DNA of 64,000 nt from Stutzerimonas kunmingensis (GCF_900114065.1 NZ_FORS01000004.1:1-64000), one strand, 5' to 3'; positions 34,838-44,789 are shown, counted from the stretch's first letter. Translations and numbers: made by a program. The notes: generated by a model from the sequence alone, not told the origin.

Positions 34838-35953
34838 TCAGATGCACGCCTCGGCCAGATTGCGACCGATGTCGTCGAGCCCGTAGACCGCATCACTCAG
34901 GTTGGCTTTGACCACCGCCATCGGCATGCCATAGATCACGCAGCTGGCTTCATCCTGCGCCCACACCTGGCTGCCGCTCTGCTTGAGCAACCGTGCGCCT
35001 TCGCGACCATCGGCCCCCATGCCGGTCAGCACCACCGCCAGCACCTTGTCGTGAAACGACTTGGCGGCCGAACCGAGGGTAACGTCGACGCAAGGCTTGT
35101 AGTTGAGGCGATCATCGCCCGGCAGGATGCGTACCGCACCGCGGCCGTCGATCATCATCTGCTTGCCACCCGGTGCCAGCAAAGCAAGCCCCGGACGCAG
35201 CACGTCGCCGTCCTCGGCTTCCTTGACACGAATGCGGCAAAGCTTGTCCAGACGATCGGCGAAGGCTTTGGTGAACGCGGCCGGCATGTGCTGGATGAGC
35301 ACGATCGGCGCGGGGAAATTCGCCGGGAGCTGAGTGAGCACACGCTGCAGCGCCACCGGACCGCCAGTAGACGTACCGATGGCCACCAGCTTGTACGCCT
35401 TGCGCTTGGGCGCCGGCGAACGAGCTGCCGGCGCCGCGGGCGCTGGCGTTGCAGCGCCGATCCGGGGCGCTGCAGTAGCCAATGTCGAGGCAGTGCCACG
35501 CGCGGATACCGGCGGCGTACTTACGCTCGAGGTACAGAACGTGCTGTAGCGCCGGTTGCTGCGCGAGACGGTATGTACCTTCTCGCACAGCAGCTGCTTG
35601 ACCTTATCCGGGTTACGCGAAATGTCTTCGAAGTTCTTCGGCAGATAGTCGACGGCGCCGGCATCCAGTGCATCGAGGGTGACCCGAGCGCCTTCGTGCG
35701 TCAGCGAGGAAAACATCAACACCGGTGTGGGGCAGCGCTGCATGATCTGCCGCACCGCCGTGATGCCGTCCATCATCGGCATCTCGTAGTCCATGGTGAT
35801 GACATCCGGCTTCAACGCCAGCACCTGGTCGATCGCCTCGCGTCCGTTGGTGGCGGTGCCGACGACCTGGATATTCGAATCAGAGGAAAGGATTTCCGAG
35901 ACGCGCCGACGAAAGAAGCCGGAATCGTCGACGACCAGGACCTTGACTGCCAT
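34838..35953 (-). CDS. cheB: Chemotaxis protein-glutamate methylesterase CheB
   Basis: A 371-aa protein. The receiver domain (1-120) has Asp55 in ITMDYEMPMMDG. An alanine/proline-rich linker (about 135-185) leads to the esterase domain with Ser in AIGTSTGGPVAL, His in LIQHMPAAFT and Asp in GMGADGREGA. It removes methyl groups from receptors and deamidates glutamines when phosphorylated by CheA. No cheR is adjacent in the window. Confidence 0.96.
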   Translation of the reverse strand: MAVKVLVVDDSGFFRRRVSEILSSDSNIQVVGTATNGREAIDQVLALKPDVITMDYEMPMMDGITAVRQIMQRCPTPVLMFSSLTHEGARVTLDALDAGAVDYLPKNFEDISRNPDKVKQLLCEKVHTVSRSNRRYSTFCTSSVSTPPVSARGTASTLATAAPRIGAATPAPAAPAARSPAPKRKAYKLVAIGTSTGGPVALQRVLTQLPANFPAPIVLIQHMPAAFTKAFADRLDKLCRIRVKEAEDGDVLRPGLALLAPGGKQMMIDGRGAVRILPGDDRLNYKPCVDVTLGSAAKSFHDKVLAVVLTGMGADGREGARLLKQSGSQVWAQDEASCVIYGMPMAVVKANLSDAVYGLDDIGRNLAEACI

Positions 35954-36006
35954 ACATCACTCCTAGCGGCAGCGCTCCCATCCGAGGTAAGCGCTGCCTG
36001 ACTGAA

Positions 36007-38205
36007 TCAAATCCTGCGTGCGTAGCGCTTGAGCATGCTGGGAACATCGAGAATCAGCGCGATGCGGCCATCGCCGGTGATCGTCGCGCCGGACATGCCA
36101 GGCGTACCCTGCAGCATCTTGCCAAGCGGCTTGATGACCACTTCTTCCTGTCCCACGAGCTGATCGACGACGAAGCCGATGCTCTGATTGCCGACGCTGA
36201 GAATTACTACATGGCCTTCACGCTGCTCTTCCTGAGCCGCATCGTTGACCAGCCAGCGCTTGAGGTAGAACAGCGGCAGCGCCTTGTCGCGGACGATCAC
36301 CACTTCCTGGCCATCGACGACGTTGGTCCGCGACAGGTCGAGGTGGAAGATCTCGTTGACGTTGACCAGTGGGAAGGCGAAGGCCTGGTTGCCGAGCATG
36401 ACCATCAGGGTCGGCATGATCGCCAGGGTCAGCGGCACCTTGATCACCACCCGCGAGCCCTGGCCCTTGGTGGAGAACACGTTCACTGTGCCATTGAGCT
36501 GGGAAATCTTGGTCTTGACCACGTCCATGCCGACACCGCGGCCGGACACGTCGGAAATCTCGGTCTTGGTCGAGAACCCCGGCGCGAAGATCAGGTTGTA
36601 ACACTCCAGATCGCTCAGGCGTTCGGCGGCATCCTTCTCCAGCATGCCTTTCTCGACGGCCTTGGCGCGCAGGACGTTGGCATCCATCCCCTTGCCGTCA
36701 TCACTGATGATCAACAGGATATGGTCGCCTTCCTGCTCGGCGGAAAGCACTACCCGCCCGGTACGCGGCTTGCCGGCGGCTTCGCGCTCCTCGGGCATCT
36801 CGATACCGTGGTCGACCGCGTTGCGCACCAGGTGCACCAGCGGATCGGCCAGGGCTTCGACCAGGTTCTTGTCGAGATCGGTTTCTTCACCGACGAGCTC
36901 AAGGTTGATCTCTTTCTTCAGGCTGCGAGCCAGGTCGCGGACCAGGCGCGGGAAGCGACCGAAGACCTTCTTGATCGGCTGCATGCGGGTCTTCATCACC
37001 GCACTCTGCAGATCGGCCGTCACCACGTCGAGGTTGGAGACGGCCTTGGCCATCGCCTCGTCGCCGCTGTTGGAGCCCAGGCGTACCAGTCGGTTACGCA
37101 CCAGCACCAGCTCCCCGACCATGTTCATGATCTCGTCCAGGCGTGCGGTATCGACGCGCACAGTGGTCTCGGCCTCGGCCGGGGGCTTTTCCGCCGGAGC
37201 AGCAGCGGCCGGCTTGCTCACCGCAGCTGCCGGAGCGGCCTTGGCCGGAGCAGCAGCAGGGGCAGGCTTGGGCGCCGGTTTGATCGGCACAGCCGCAGCA
37301 GGTTCAGCCGGGGTCTCGACGACCGCAGGCTCGAACTTGCCCTTGCCATGCAGTTGATCGAGCAGTGCTTCGAACTCGTCGTCGGTGATCTCGTCAGCTG
37401 CACCAGCTGTACCACCTCCCTTTGCCGGTTCGGCGCTTGCTGGTGCAGCGGGTTCAGGCGGGGCCGCTTCGAACTTGCCCTTGCCATGCAGCTGGTCCAG
37501 CAAGGCTTCAAATTCGTCATCGGTGATTTCGTCACTGGTCGGCGCAGCAACGAACTCGCTCTCGGCAGGCATCGAGGCACCCGCAGCGGCAGAGAATTGT
37601 CCCTTGCCATGCAGCTGGTCGAGCAGCGACTCGAATTCGTCGTCGGTAATCTCGTCGGTGGCAGGGCCAGTCGCTACTTCGGCCGCAGTCGGCTCGCTGG
37701 TGGACGGCTGAATGGCATCGAGCATCTGTTCGAATTCGCTATCGGCGCCCTCGGACCGGGATTCGGCCACGACCTGCGGTTCGACTGCCGGCGCTGGCTC
37801 ATCAGCCGAGGCTGGCTCCGCCAGACGTGCCAGCGCCGCAAGCAACTCACGCGAGGCTGGCGTCGGCTCGACGCGCTCGCGGACCTGACTGAACATCGCG
37901 TTCACGGCGTCGAGCGCCTGCAGAACGACATCCATCAGTTCGGAATCGACTCGACGCTCACCCTTGCGCAGGATGTCGAAGACGTTTTCGGCGATGTGGC
38001 AGCACTCCACCAGCTCATGCAGCTGGAGGAAACCGGCACCGCCCTTGACCGTATGGAACCCGCGAAAAATCGCATTGAGCAACGCCATGTCATCGGGGCT
38101 GCTTTCCAGCTCCACGAGTTGCTCGGACAATAGTTCGAGAATCTCGCCGGCCTCTACCAGGAAGTCCTGGAGGATTTCTTCATCGGCGTCGAAGCTCATA
38201 TTCAC
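36007..38205 (-). CDS. cheA: Chemotaxis histidine kinase CheA with triplicated linker module
   Basis: A 732-aa kinase. The P1 Hpt domain (1-130) has phosphorylated His51 in HTVKGGAGF. P3 dimerisation starts near 350 (TVRVDTARLDEIMNMVGELV), P4 ATPase near 410-595 (LVRNAVDHG, DDGKGMD), and P5 CheW-like at the end. Between P1 and P3, where E. coli has a folded P2, there is a low-complexity Ala/Pro linker with three near-identical 20-residue modules at 185-204, 226-245 and 272-291 (each ITDDEFE-x-LLDQLHGKG). They resemble the CheY-binding peptide of FliM. It phosphorylates CheY and CheB. Confidence 0.95.
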   Translation of the reverse strand: MNMSFDADEEILQDFLVEAGEILELLSEQLVELESSPDDMALLNAIFRGFHTVKGGAGFLQLHELVECCHIAENVFDILRKGERRVDSELMDVVLQALDAVNAMFSQVRERVEPTPASRELLAALARLAEPASADEPAPAVEPQVVAESRSEGADSEFEQMLDAIQPSTSEPTAAEVATGPATDEITDDEFESLLDQLHGKGQFSAAAGASMPAESEFVAAPTSDEITDDEFEALLDQLHGKGKFEAAPPEPAAPASAEPAKGGGTAGAADEITDDEFEALLDQLHGKGKFEPAVVETPAEPAAAVPIKPAPKPAPAAAPAKAAPAAAVSKPAAAAPAEKPPAEAETTVRVDTARLDEIMNMVGELVLVRNRLVRLGSNSGDEAMAKAVSNLDVVTADLQSAVMKTRMQPIKKVFGRFPRLVRDLARSLKKEINLELVGEETDLDKNLVEALADPLVHLVRNAVDHGIEMPEEREAAGKPRTGRVVLSAEQEGDHILLIISDDGKGMDANVLRAKAVEKGMLEKDAAERLSDLECYNLIFAPGFSTKTEISDVSGRGVGMDVVKTKISQLNGTVNVFSTKGQGSRVVIKVPLTLAIMPTLMVMLGNQAFAFPLVNVNEIFHLDLSRTNVVDGQEVVIVRDKALPLFYLKRWLVNDAAQEEQREGHVVILSVGNQSIGFVVDQLVGQEEVVIKPLGKMLQGTPGMSGATITGDGRIALILDVPSMLKRYARRI
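37333..37653 (-). repeat. Three 60-bp in-frame repeats in cheA
   Basis: Copies lie at 37594-37653, 37471-37530 and 37333-37392, each encoding the module ITDDEFE(S/A)LLDQLHGKG. A degenerate fourth copy (DSEFEQMLDAIQ) precedes them around 37710-37745. The protein identity between copies is nearly complete while the spacers differ. Confidence 0.9.
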
Positions 38206-38210
38206 TTCCC

Positions 38211-39005
38211 CTAAAAGCCCAGGCTTGAAAGCAGATCATCGACATCGTCCTGGCCGGAAACGACGTCTTCACGCATATCGGCATGCATCTGCGGACCTTC
38301 ACCCTTGGAAGGCTCTTTTTCTTGTTTTTTCTTTTCCTGCTCGGCGCGCATCGCTTCGCGGTCATGCTGGATGCCCGCCACGCGATCGACCTGCCCCGCC
38401 ATCAGGACCAGGTTAAGCAGGTTGCTTTCGAGTTCAGTGATGAGACGCGTCACTCGCTTGATCACCTGGCCCGTCAGGTCCTGGAAGTCCTGCGCGAGCA
38501 TGATTTCGCTGAGGTTCTGCGACAGCTGGCCGCCATCGTTCATGCTGCGCTGCAGGTACTGGTCGATGCGCTTGACCAGATCGCGGAACTGATCGGCATT
38601 CATCTCACGACGCATGAAACGCTGCCAGTCGGCTGTCAGACTCTGCGCCTCATAGCTCACGTAGTTCACCAGCGGCGCTGATTCTTCGACCAGGTCCATG
38701 GTGCGGTTGGCAGCCTTCTCGGTCATCTCCACCACGTAGGACAGGCGATCGGTCGCGTCCGTGATCGGCGACGGATCGCCGCCAGTGGCGCAGGTGTCCA
38801 TCTCGAGCTTGACGATGGCGTTGTGCAGCTCGCGTGTGAGCTTGCCAACCTCCAGATAGAGCCCGTGGTTGCGCACCTGATTCAGCTCATTGAACATCTG
38901 CGTCGCTTCATCGAAGCGGCCCTGCTGCAGACTTTCGATCAACTTGGGTGCATGCGCCTTCAGAGTTGCTTCGAACTCTGCCAGGCTTTGGTCTGCTTGC
39001 GTCAT
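38211..39005 (-). CDS. cheZ: CheY-P phosphatase CheZ
   Basis: A 264-aa long-helix protein. The catalytic Gln is in the region MLAQDFQDLTGQVIKRV, and the C-terminal CheY-binding peptide is QDDVDDLLSSLGF (252-264). It dephosphorylates CheY-P. It is five bases before cheA and 23 after cheY. Confidence 0.95.
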   Translation of the reverse strand: MTQADQSLAEFEATLKAHAPKLIESLQQGRFDEATQMFNELNQVRNHGLYLEVGKLTRELHNAIVKLEMDTCATGGDPSPITDATDRLSYVVEMTEKAANRTMDLVEESAPLVNYVSYEAQSLTADWQRFMRREMNADQFRDLVKRIDQYLQRSMNDGGQLSQNLSEIMLAQDFQDLTGQVIKRVTRLITELESNLLNLVLMAGQVDRVAGIQHDREAMRAEQEKKKQEKEPSKGEGPQMHADMREDVVSGQDDVDDLLSSLGF

Positions 39006-39028
39006 AGTGCCCTCGCGGCGTTGCTGCT

Positions 39029-39403
39029 TCAGCCGTTGACGCGCTCGAAGATCTTCTCGATCTTCTCCTTGAGCACCTGGGCAGTGAAAGGCTTGACCAC
39101 ATAGCCGTTAACCCCGGCCTGGGCGGCTTCGATGATCTGATCGCGTTTCGCTTCGGCCGTCACCATCAGCACCGGCAGGTGCTTGAGGCGCTCATCGGCA
39201 CGCACGGTGCGCAGCAGATCGATTCCGCTCATTCCCGGCATGTTCCAGTCGGTCACCAGGAAGTCGAAGCTGCCGCTCTTGAGCATCGGCAGCGCGGTAG
39301 TACCGTCATCCGCTTCGGCGGTGTTGGTGAACCCCAGATCACGCAGGAGGTTCTTGATGATTCGTCTCATCGTCGAGAAGTCATCGACGATGAGGATTTT
39401 CAT
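39029..39403 (-). CDS. cheY: Chemotaxis response regulator CheY
   Basis: A 124-aa single receiver domain. The acidic pocket is VDD at 6-8, phospho-acceptor Asp52 is in VTDWNMPG, Thr in MVTAEA and Lys in VVKPF. Phosphorylated CheY binds FliM to change motor rotation. [15 protein letters not shown] is the standard start; a longer in-frame start adds 11 unlikely residues. Confidence 0.97.
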   Translation of the reverse strand: MKILIVDDFSTMRRIIKNLLRDLGFTNTAEADDGTTALPMLKSGSFDFLVTDWNMPGMSGIDLLRTVRADERLKHLPVLMVTAEAKRDQIIEAAQAGVNGYVVKPFTAQVLKEKIEKIFERVNG

Positions 39404-39477
39404 GTTCTTGTCCAAGTCGACCTCCGTAAGTCCCAAAATGCCTCAGCAAACCGAGCACGTCATACCGCAAACAATCG

Positions 39478-40224
39478 TCAATTGGCGCGCCATTCGCCGA
39501 GGCGCGCGCGCAAGCGCGCAGCGCACTGGCTATGCAACTGGCTCACACGCGACTCGCTGACCCCCAGCACCTGACCGATTTCCTTCAAATTCAATTCTTC
39601 GTCGTAATACAGCGACAGCACCAGCTTTTCACGCTCGGGCAGGTTGGCGATGGCGTCGGCCAGCGCCTGCTGAAAACGTTCATCCTCGAGATCACGGAAC
39701 GGCTCCGGGTGGAGACTGGCAGCGTCTTCCTCGAGCTCGCCATGATCGCCTTCCTGCAGCAGATCGTCGAAGCTGAACAGGCGACTGCCCAGCGTATCGC
39801 CAAGAATGCCGTAATACTCGTCGAGACTTAGCTTAAGTTCGGCCGCAACCTCGTGATCTTTAGCGTCGCGCCCGGTTTTCGCTTCGATCGCCCGGATCGC
39901 CTCGCTGACCATCCGCGAATTGCGATGTACCGAACGCGGCGCCCAGTCACCCTTGCGGACTTCGTCCAGCATGGTGCCGCGAATGCGGATACCGGCGTAG
40001 GTTTCAAAGCTGGCACCCTTGCCGGCGTCGTATTTCTTAGCTGCTTCCAGCAGTCCGATCATTCCAGCCTGAATCAGATCGTCCACTTGCACGCTTGCAG
40101 GCAGACGCGCCAACAAGTGGTAAGCGATTCGCTTGACCAACGGGGCGTACTGATCGATCAGGCGGTACTGCGCATCCTTTGCCTGAGCCTTGCTGTAATA
40201 CATAGCGGATCCGGCACCTGTCAT
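39478..40224 (-). CDS. fliA: Flagellar sigma factor FliA (sigma28)
   Basis: A 248-aa sigma factor with region 2 (YAPLVKRIAYHLLARLPASVQVDDLIQAGMIGLLEA, in part), region 3 and region 4 helix-turn-helix (LNLKEIGQVLGVSESRVSQLHSQ). It directs class IV genes such as flagellin and chemotaxis genes. Its ATG overlaps the fleN stop (ATGA). Confidence 0.96.
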   Translation of the reverse strand: MTGAGSAMYYSKAQAKDAQYRLIDQYAPLVKRIAYHLLARLPASVQVDDLIQAGMIGLLEAAKKYDAGKGASFETYAGIRIRGTMLDEVRKGDWAPRSVHRNSRMVSEAIRAIEAKTGRDAKDHEVAAELKLSLDEYYGILGDTLGSRLFSFDDLLQEGDHGELEEDAASLHPEPFRDLEDERFQQALADAIANLPEREKLVLSLYYDEELNLKEIGQVLGVSESRVSQLHSQCAARLRARLGEWRAN

Positions 40225-41048
40225 TCGTGGCTGGGTGAAGCGGGGCTGATGAGGCGCTCTACGAAGAACTCGAGATGACCCCGCGGCGTCGCCGGCAGCG
40301 GCCAGGTATCAACCTTCTGCGCGATCGCCTTGAAGGCTAGTGCACATTTCGAGCGCGGGTACGCTTCATAGACTGCGCGCTGCTTCTGCACGGCCTTGCG
40401 AACCGCTTCGTCGTAAGGAACTGCACCGACATACTGCAGCGCCACGTCGAGAAAGCGCTCGGTAACCTTGGTCAGCTTGGCGAACAAATTGCGGCCTTCC
40501 TGCGGTGCGTGAGCCATGTTGGCCAACACGCGGAAGCGGCTGATGCCGTAATCGCGGTTCAGCAGCTTGATAAGTGCATAGGCGTCGGTGATGGACGTGG
40601 GCTCGTCGGTGACCACCAGCAGCACTTCCTGAGCTGCGCGCACGAAGCTCACTACGGAATCGCCGATGCCAGCCGCGGTGTCGATGATCAGCACGTCGAG
40701 CTCGTCGCCAAGCTCGCTGAACGCCTGGATCAAACCGGCGTGCTGCAGGGACGACAGCTGCACCATGCTCTGCGTGCCGGATGCGGCCGGCACTACGCGG
40801 ATGCCGCCCGGCCCCTGGATCAGTACGTCGCGCAGATCACATTCGCCGGCGATGACGTCAGCCAGGGTGCGCTTGGTGGTAAGCCCCAGCAGCACGTCGA
40901 CGTTGGCCAGGCCAAGGTCGGCGTCAAGCAACACCACACGCCGGCCGAGGTCCGCCAGCGCCAGTGCCAGATTGACCGACACGTTGGTCTTGCCGACGCC
41001 ACCCTTGCCGCCAGTCACCGCAATCACCTGTACGGGATGCATACCCAT
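40221..41048 (-). CDS. fleN: Flagellar number regulator FleN (FlhG)
   Basis: A 275-aa MinD/ParA-type ATPase. The deviant Walker A is GGKGGVGKTN, and Walker B-like stretches VVLLDADLGLANVDVLLG and VLIIDTAAGIGD follow. It binds FleQ and keeps flagellar number at one. ATG 41048 (MGMHPVQVIAVTGG) fits homologues; there is no strong ribosome site. It lies between flhF and fliA. Confidence 0.94.
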   Translation of the reverse strand: MGMHPVQVIAVTGGKGGVGKTNVSVNLALALADLGRRVVLLDADLGLANVDVLLGLTTKRTLADVIAGECDLRDVLIQGPGGIRVVPAASGTQSMVQLSSLQHAGLIQAFSELGDELDVLIIDTAAGIGDSVVSFVRAAQEVLLVVTDEPTSITDAYALIKLLNRDYGISRFRVLANMAHAPQEGRNLFAKLTKVTERFLDVALQYVGAVPYDEAVRKAVQKQRAVYEAYPRSKCALAFKAIAQKVDTWPLPATPRGHLEFFVERLISPASPSHE

Positions 41049-41139
41049 GTTCACATGCCTATATCTTGCTGGGGCCTTGCGGCCGGCGATGCGTCCGCAT
41101 GGCACGCATCTGATTCATTCGAGTACCGCTGTCGCAGCA

Positions 41140-42432
41140 TCATCCAGCCCGCCGTGACGAGCCGTTGTACAACCCGGCGAACATGTCGGCCATGGTTTCT
41201 TCGCTCGGCTCCTCGCCGGACTGCAGGCTCACCGCCCGACTGACCAGCTGATGGCTGCGCGGCAGATGCAGGTCGTCAGGAATCCGGGGACCATCGGCGA
41301 GGTAGGCTATCGGCAAATGTTGGCTGATCGTGAGACCGAGCACATCGCCAAGGCTGCCCGCCTCGTCGAGCTTCGTCAGGATACAACCGGCCAGCCCACA
41401 ACGACGATAGTTGTGCCATGCGGCCTTGAGCACCTGGCTCTGGCTGGTTGCCGCCAGCACCAGGTAATTCTTCGATTTGACGCCCTTGTCCGACAGCGCT
41501 TCGAGCTGCATGCGCAGCGTCGGATCGCTTGCCGGCAAGCCGGCGGTGTCGATCAGGATGATCCGCTTACGCGCCAGCGAGGCCAGCGATTTGCTCAGCG
41601 GCTGGCTAGGATCGATCTGCACCACCGGCACGTCGAGGATCCGGCCCAGCGTCTTGAGCTGCTCCTGCGCACCGATCCGATAATTGTCCATGCTGGCCAG
41701 CGCAATGCTCTGCGCGCCGTGTTTCAGCACGTAGCGAGCAGCCAGCTTGGCCAGCGTAGTGGTCTTGCCGACGCCTGCTGGGCCGACCAGAGCAATCACA
41801 CCGCCCTCTTCCAGCGGCTCGTTCTTGGTGACCTTGATTGCCTGTGCCAGATACGCCAGCACCATGCGCCAGGCCTGACGCGGCTCGTTAATGCCGGCGA
41901 CCTTTTCCAGCAGGCTACGCGACAGCTCGGCCGGCAGGCCCAGGCGCTGCAGACGGCGCCAGAGGCCTGCCTGCTGCGGGCGACGGCTCTGCTCCTGGCC
42001 CCAGGCGATCGAGCCGAGCTGCACTTCGATCAGCTCGCGCAAACCGTGCAGTTCCGAGTACATCGCTTCGATGGCACGGGAGTCGGCCGCGGGGGAAGGC
42101 TCGGCGACCGTATCGGGCTGTGCCTTGCTGGCCGCGACGGCAGGCTTCTCGTCAACCAGTTGACGATCCTGCATCTTCGCGCGCGGCGCAGCGCTCAGCT
42201 CGGCATGTGCATTGGCCAGGCGCGACTGCGTCTTGCGCAATTCGGCTTCCAGCGCCGGGTTGGGCTTGTTGGCCGCCGGCGCGGACTGCATGGGGTAATC
42301 GAGCACAGCGGTCAGCTCGACGCCACCGGCCACCCGGCGATTGCCGATGATCACGGCATCGGCGCCCAGCTCGTCGCGAACCATTTTCATGGCGATGCGC
42401 ATATCGGCGGCGAAGAAACGTTTGACCTGCAT
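41140..42432 (-). CDS. flhF: Flagellar GTPase FlhF
   Basis: A 430-aa SRP-type GTPase. The N-terminal B region is basic and variable (MQVKRFFAADMRIAMKMV, linker 70-130). The NG domain has G1 GPAGVGKTTTLAKLAARY, G3 ILIDTAGL and G4 TKLDEAGSLGD. It sets the polar site of the flagellum. Confidence 0.95.
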   Translation of the reverse strand: MQVKRFFAADMRIAMKMVRDELGADAVIIGNRRVAGGVELTAVLDYPMQSAPAANKPNPALEAELRKTQSRLANAHAELSAAPRAKMQDRQLVDEKPAVAASKAQPDTVAEPSPAADSRAIEAMYSELHGLRELIEVQLGSIAWGQEQSRRPQQAGLWRRLQRLGLPAELSRSLLEKVAGINEPRQAWRMVLAYLAQAIKVTKNEPLEEGGVIALVGPAGVGKTTTLAKLAARYVLKHGAQSIALASMDNYRIGAQEQLKTLGRILDVPVVQIDPSQPLSKSLASLARKRIILIDTAGLPASDPTLRMQLEALSDKGVKSKNYLVLAATSQSQVLKAAWHNYRRCGLAGCILTKLDEAGSLGDVLGLTISQHLPIAYLADGPRIPDDLHLPRSHQLVSRAVSLQSGEEPSEETMADMFAGLYNGSSRRAG

Positions 42433-42447
42433 GGCCTGTACCCTCGG

Positions 42448-44568
42448 TTAATTCTGACCCACCGTCGAGACGATGGTGACCTGCTTGTTGTCCGGTATTT
42501 CCTGGTAGGCCAGAACATGAATGTTCGGTACCGCCAGACGCGCGAATCTCGACAGCATCGCCCGTACCGGGCCGGCTACCAGCAGTACCGCCGGCTTGCC
42601 GAGCATTTCTTGACGCTGTGCTGCTTCTACCAGAGACCTTTGCAACTTTTCGGCCATTCCCGGCTCCAGCAAAATGCCGTCTTCGGAGCCTTGACCAGCC
42701 TTCTGCAGGCTATTGAGCAAAATCTGTTCCAACCGAGGCTCCAGAGTGATCACAGGCAGCTCCGGCTCTAGTCCCACAACGTTTTGCACGATTGCGCGAG
42801 ACAATGCGACGCGTACCGCAGCAACCATTGCGGCGGGATCTTGACTCTTGGCGGCCGCATTGGCGATGGCCTCGGCGATGGTCCGGATGTCGCGCACCGG
42901 CACCTGCTCCTGCAGCAAGGCTTGCAGCACCTTGAGCAGCGTGGACAGCGAAACCATCCCGGGCACCAGCTCCTCGGCCAGCTTGGGCGAGCTCTTGGCC
43001 AGCAGCTGCAACAGCTGCTGGACCTCCTCATGGCCAAGCAGTTCGTGGGCATGCTTGTGCAGCACCTGATTGAGGTGGGTGGCGACCACGGTACTGGCAT
43101 CCACCACGGTATAACCAAGCGACTGCGCCTGATCACGCTGGCTCGCTTCGATCCAGACCGCCTCCAGCCCGAACGCCGGGTCTCTGGCGGTAATGCCATT
43201 GAGCGGACCGAACACCTGGCCCGGGTTGATCGCCAGCTCCCGATCCGGATAGACCTCAGCCTCGGCCAGACTCACCCCCATCAGCGTCAAGCGATAGGCG
43301 TTGGGCAACAGATCGAGGTTGTCACGGATGTGAACCGAGGGCATGAGAAAACCCAGGTCCTGCGAGAGCTTCTTGCGTACGCCCTTGATTCGGGCCAGCA
43401 GCTGGCCACCCTGGTTGCGATCCACCAGTGGAATCAGACGGTATCCAACTTCCAGCCCCACCATGTCCACCGGGGTTACATCGTCCCAACCCAGCTCCTT
43501 GGTTTCGGCCGCACGCTGGGCCGGGAGCAGATCCTGCTGTTTCTGTACTTCCTGCTCGGCCTTCTTCACGACCTGCTTCTGCCGATGCCAGATCCAGTAG
43601 GCACCCGCTGCAGCCGCGGCGCCAAGGCCGAGAAAGGACATGTGCGGCATGCCGGGAACCAGACCCATGGCAATCATGATTGCCGCGGAAACGGCCAGCG
43701 CCTTGGGCGAGGCGAACATCTGCCGCTGCACCTGCTGCCCCATGTCCTCGGAACTGGTAACGCGGGTAACCATGATGGCCGCCGCGGTGGACAGCAGCAG
43801 CGAAGGAATCTGCGCAACCAGGCCATCACCGATGGTCAGCAGTGCATAGACCTGGCCGGCATCGCTGAAGCTCATACCGTGCTGCGCCATGCCGATACCG
43901 ACGCCGCCGATCAGGTTGATGAAGAGAATCAGCAGACCGGCGACGGCGTCACCACGGACGAACTTCGAGGCACCATCCATGGAGCCGTAGAAATCAGCTT
44001 CCGACGACACTTCACTACGACGCTTCTTGGCTTCTTCCTGGTCGATCAGGCCTGCGTTGAGGTCGGCGTCGATCGCCATCTGCTTGCCGGGCATGGCATC
44101 AAGGGTGAAGCGCGCACTCACTTCCGAGATGCGGCCGGCACCCTTGGTCACCACGACGAAGTTGATGATCATCAGGATCGCGAACACCACGATACCGACG
44201 ACGTAGTTGCCGCCGATCACCACATTACCAAAGGCCTCGATCACATGGCCGGCAGCGGAGCCGCCTTCATGGCCGTTGATCAGCACCACCCGCGTCGACG
44301 CCACGTTCAACGCCAGACGCATCAGTGTGGCAACCAGCAGAATCGTCGGGAACACTGCGAAATCCAGCGGGCGCAATGCATAGACGCTGACCAGCAGCAC
44401 GACGATCGACAACGCAATGTTGAAGGTGAACAGCAGATCCAGCAGGAGCGGCGGCACCGACAGCATCATCATGCCCATCATCACGAGCAGCAGCAGCGGC
44501 ACGCCGAGGTTGCCGCGCCCCGCACCCGTCAGGCCATTGCGAATATTGATGAGTTGCGTGCGATCCAA
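42448..44568 (-). CDS. flhA: Flagellar export gate protein FlhA
   Basis: A 706-aa protein. The N-terminal half has eight membrane helices and the cytoplasmic FHIPEP loop (around 145-215; RFTLDAMPGKQMAIDADLNAG in part). The C-terminal half is the cytoplasmic domain that docks export chaperones. It is the ion-conducting core of the type III export gate. A sigma54-like site lies about 60 bases upstream. Confidence 0.97.
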   Translation of the reverse strand: MDRTQLINIRNGLTGAGRGNLGVPLLLLVMMGMMMLSVPPLLLDLLFTFNIALSIVVLLVSVYALRPLDFAVFPTILLVATLMRLALNVASTRVVLINGHEGGSAAGHVIEAFGNVVIGGNYVVGIVVFAILMIINFVVVTKGAGRISEVSARFTLDAMPGKQMAIDADLNAGLIDQEEAKKRRSEVSSEADFYGSMDGASKFVRGDAVAGLLILFINLIGGVGIGMAQHGMSFSDAGQVYALLTIGDGLVAQIPSLLLSTAAAIMVTRVTSSEDMGQQVQRQMFASPKALAVSAAIMIAMGLVPGMPHMSFLGLGAAAAAGAYWIWHRQKQVVKKAEQEVQKQQDLLPAQRAAETKELGWDDVTPVDMVGLEVGYRLIPLVDRNQGGQLLARIKGVRKKLSQDLGFLMPSVHIRDNLDLLPNAYRLTLMGVSLAEAEVYPDRELAINPGQVFGPLNGITARDPAFGLEAVWIEASQRDQAQSLGYTVVDASTVVATHLNQVLHKHAHELLGHEEVQQLLQLLAKSSPKLAEELVPGMVSLSTLLKVLQALLQEQVPVRDIRTIAEAIANAAAKSQDPAAMVAAVRVALSRAIVQNVVGLEPELPVITLEPRLEQILLNSLQKAGQGSEDGILLEPGMAEKLQRSLVEAAQRQEMLGKPAVLLVAGPVRAMLSRFARLAVPNIHVLAYQEIPDNKQVTIVSTVGQN

Positions 44569-44628
44569 CGTAGCCCCCGGGGATACAGAACGAATTCTTG
44601 ACGCGACAAGCGTCCTGCCCGGGTTATA

Positions 44629-44643
44629 GCAAGAAGGGGTCCA
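44629..44643 (-). promoter_or_regulatory. Possible sigma54 promoter of flhA
   Basis: The minus strand reads TGGACCCCTTCTTGC: TGG at -24 and TTGC at -12 with correct spacing, but ACC replaces CAC. The flhA operon is RpoN-dependent in P. aeruginosa, which supports this weaker site. Confidence 0.55.
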
Positions 44644-44789
44644 ACTTCTGCGGCCCGTTGCAGAGCCCGCCGCACGGTCTGTCCCTAGCCAGACCTGCGA
44701 GCCGCCGCGCCAGCGAACGCCACCGACAACTGGCAGTCACACTAGCAACCGGCGACAGCCCGTCGCCGTTTGTACAAAGGAGCTTCCAG

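Noticed and set aside
34838-35953. Missing cheR next to cheB as gene loss
   Set aside because: In Pseudomonas cheR is commonly located elsewhere on the chromosome.
36211-38133. Long plus-strand open frame (640 codons) opposite cheA
   Set aside because: It is an antisense shadow of the high-GC cheA gene: histidine- and glycine-rich, low in expected domain structure, and without a ribosome site. Similar long antisense frames lie opposite flhF, flhA, hsbR and fliG.
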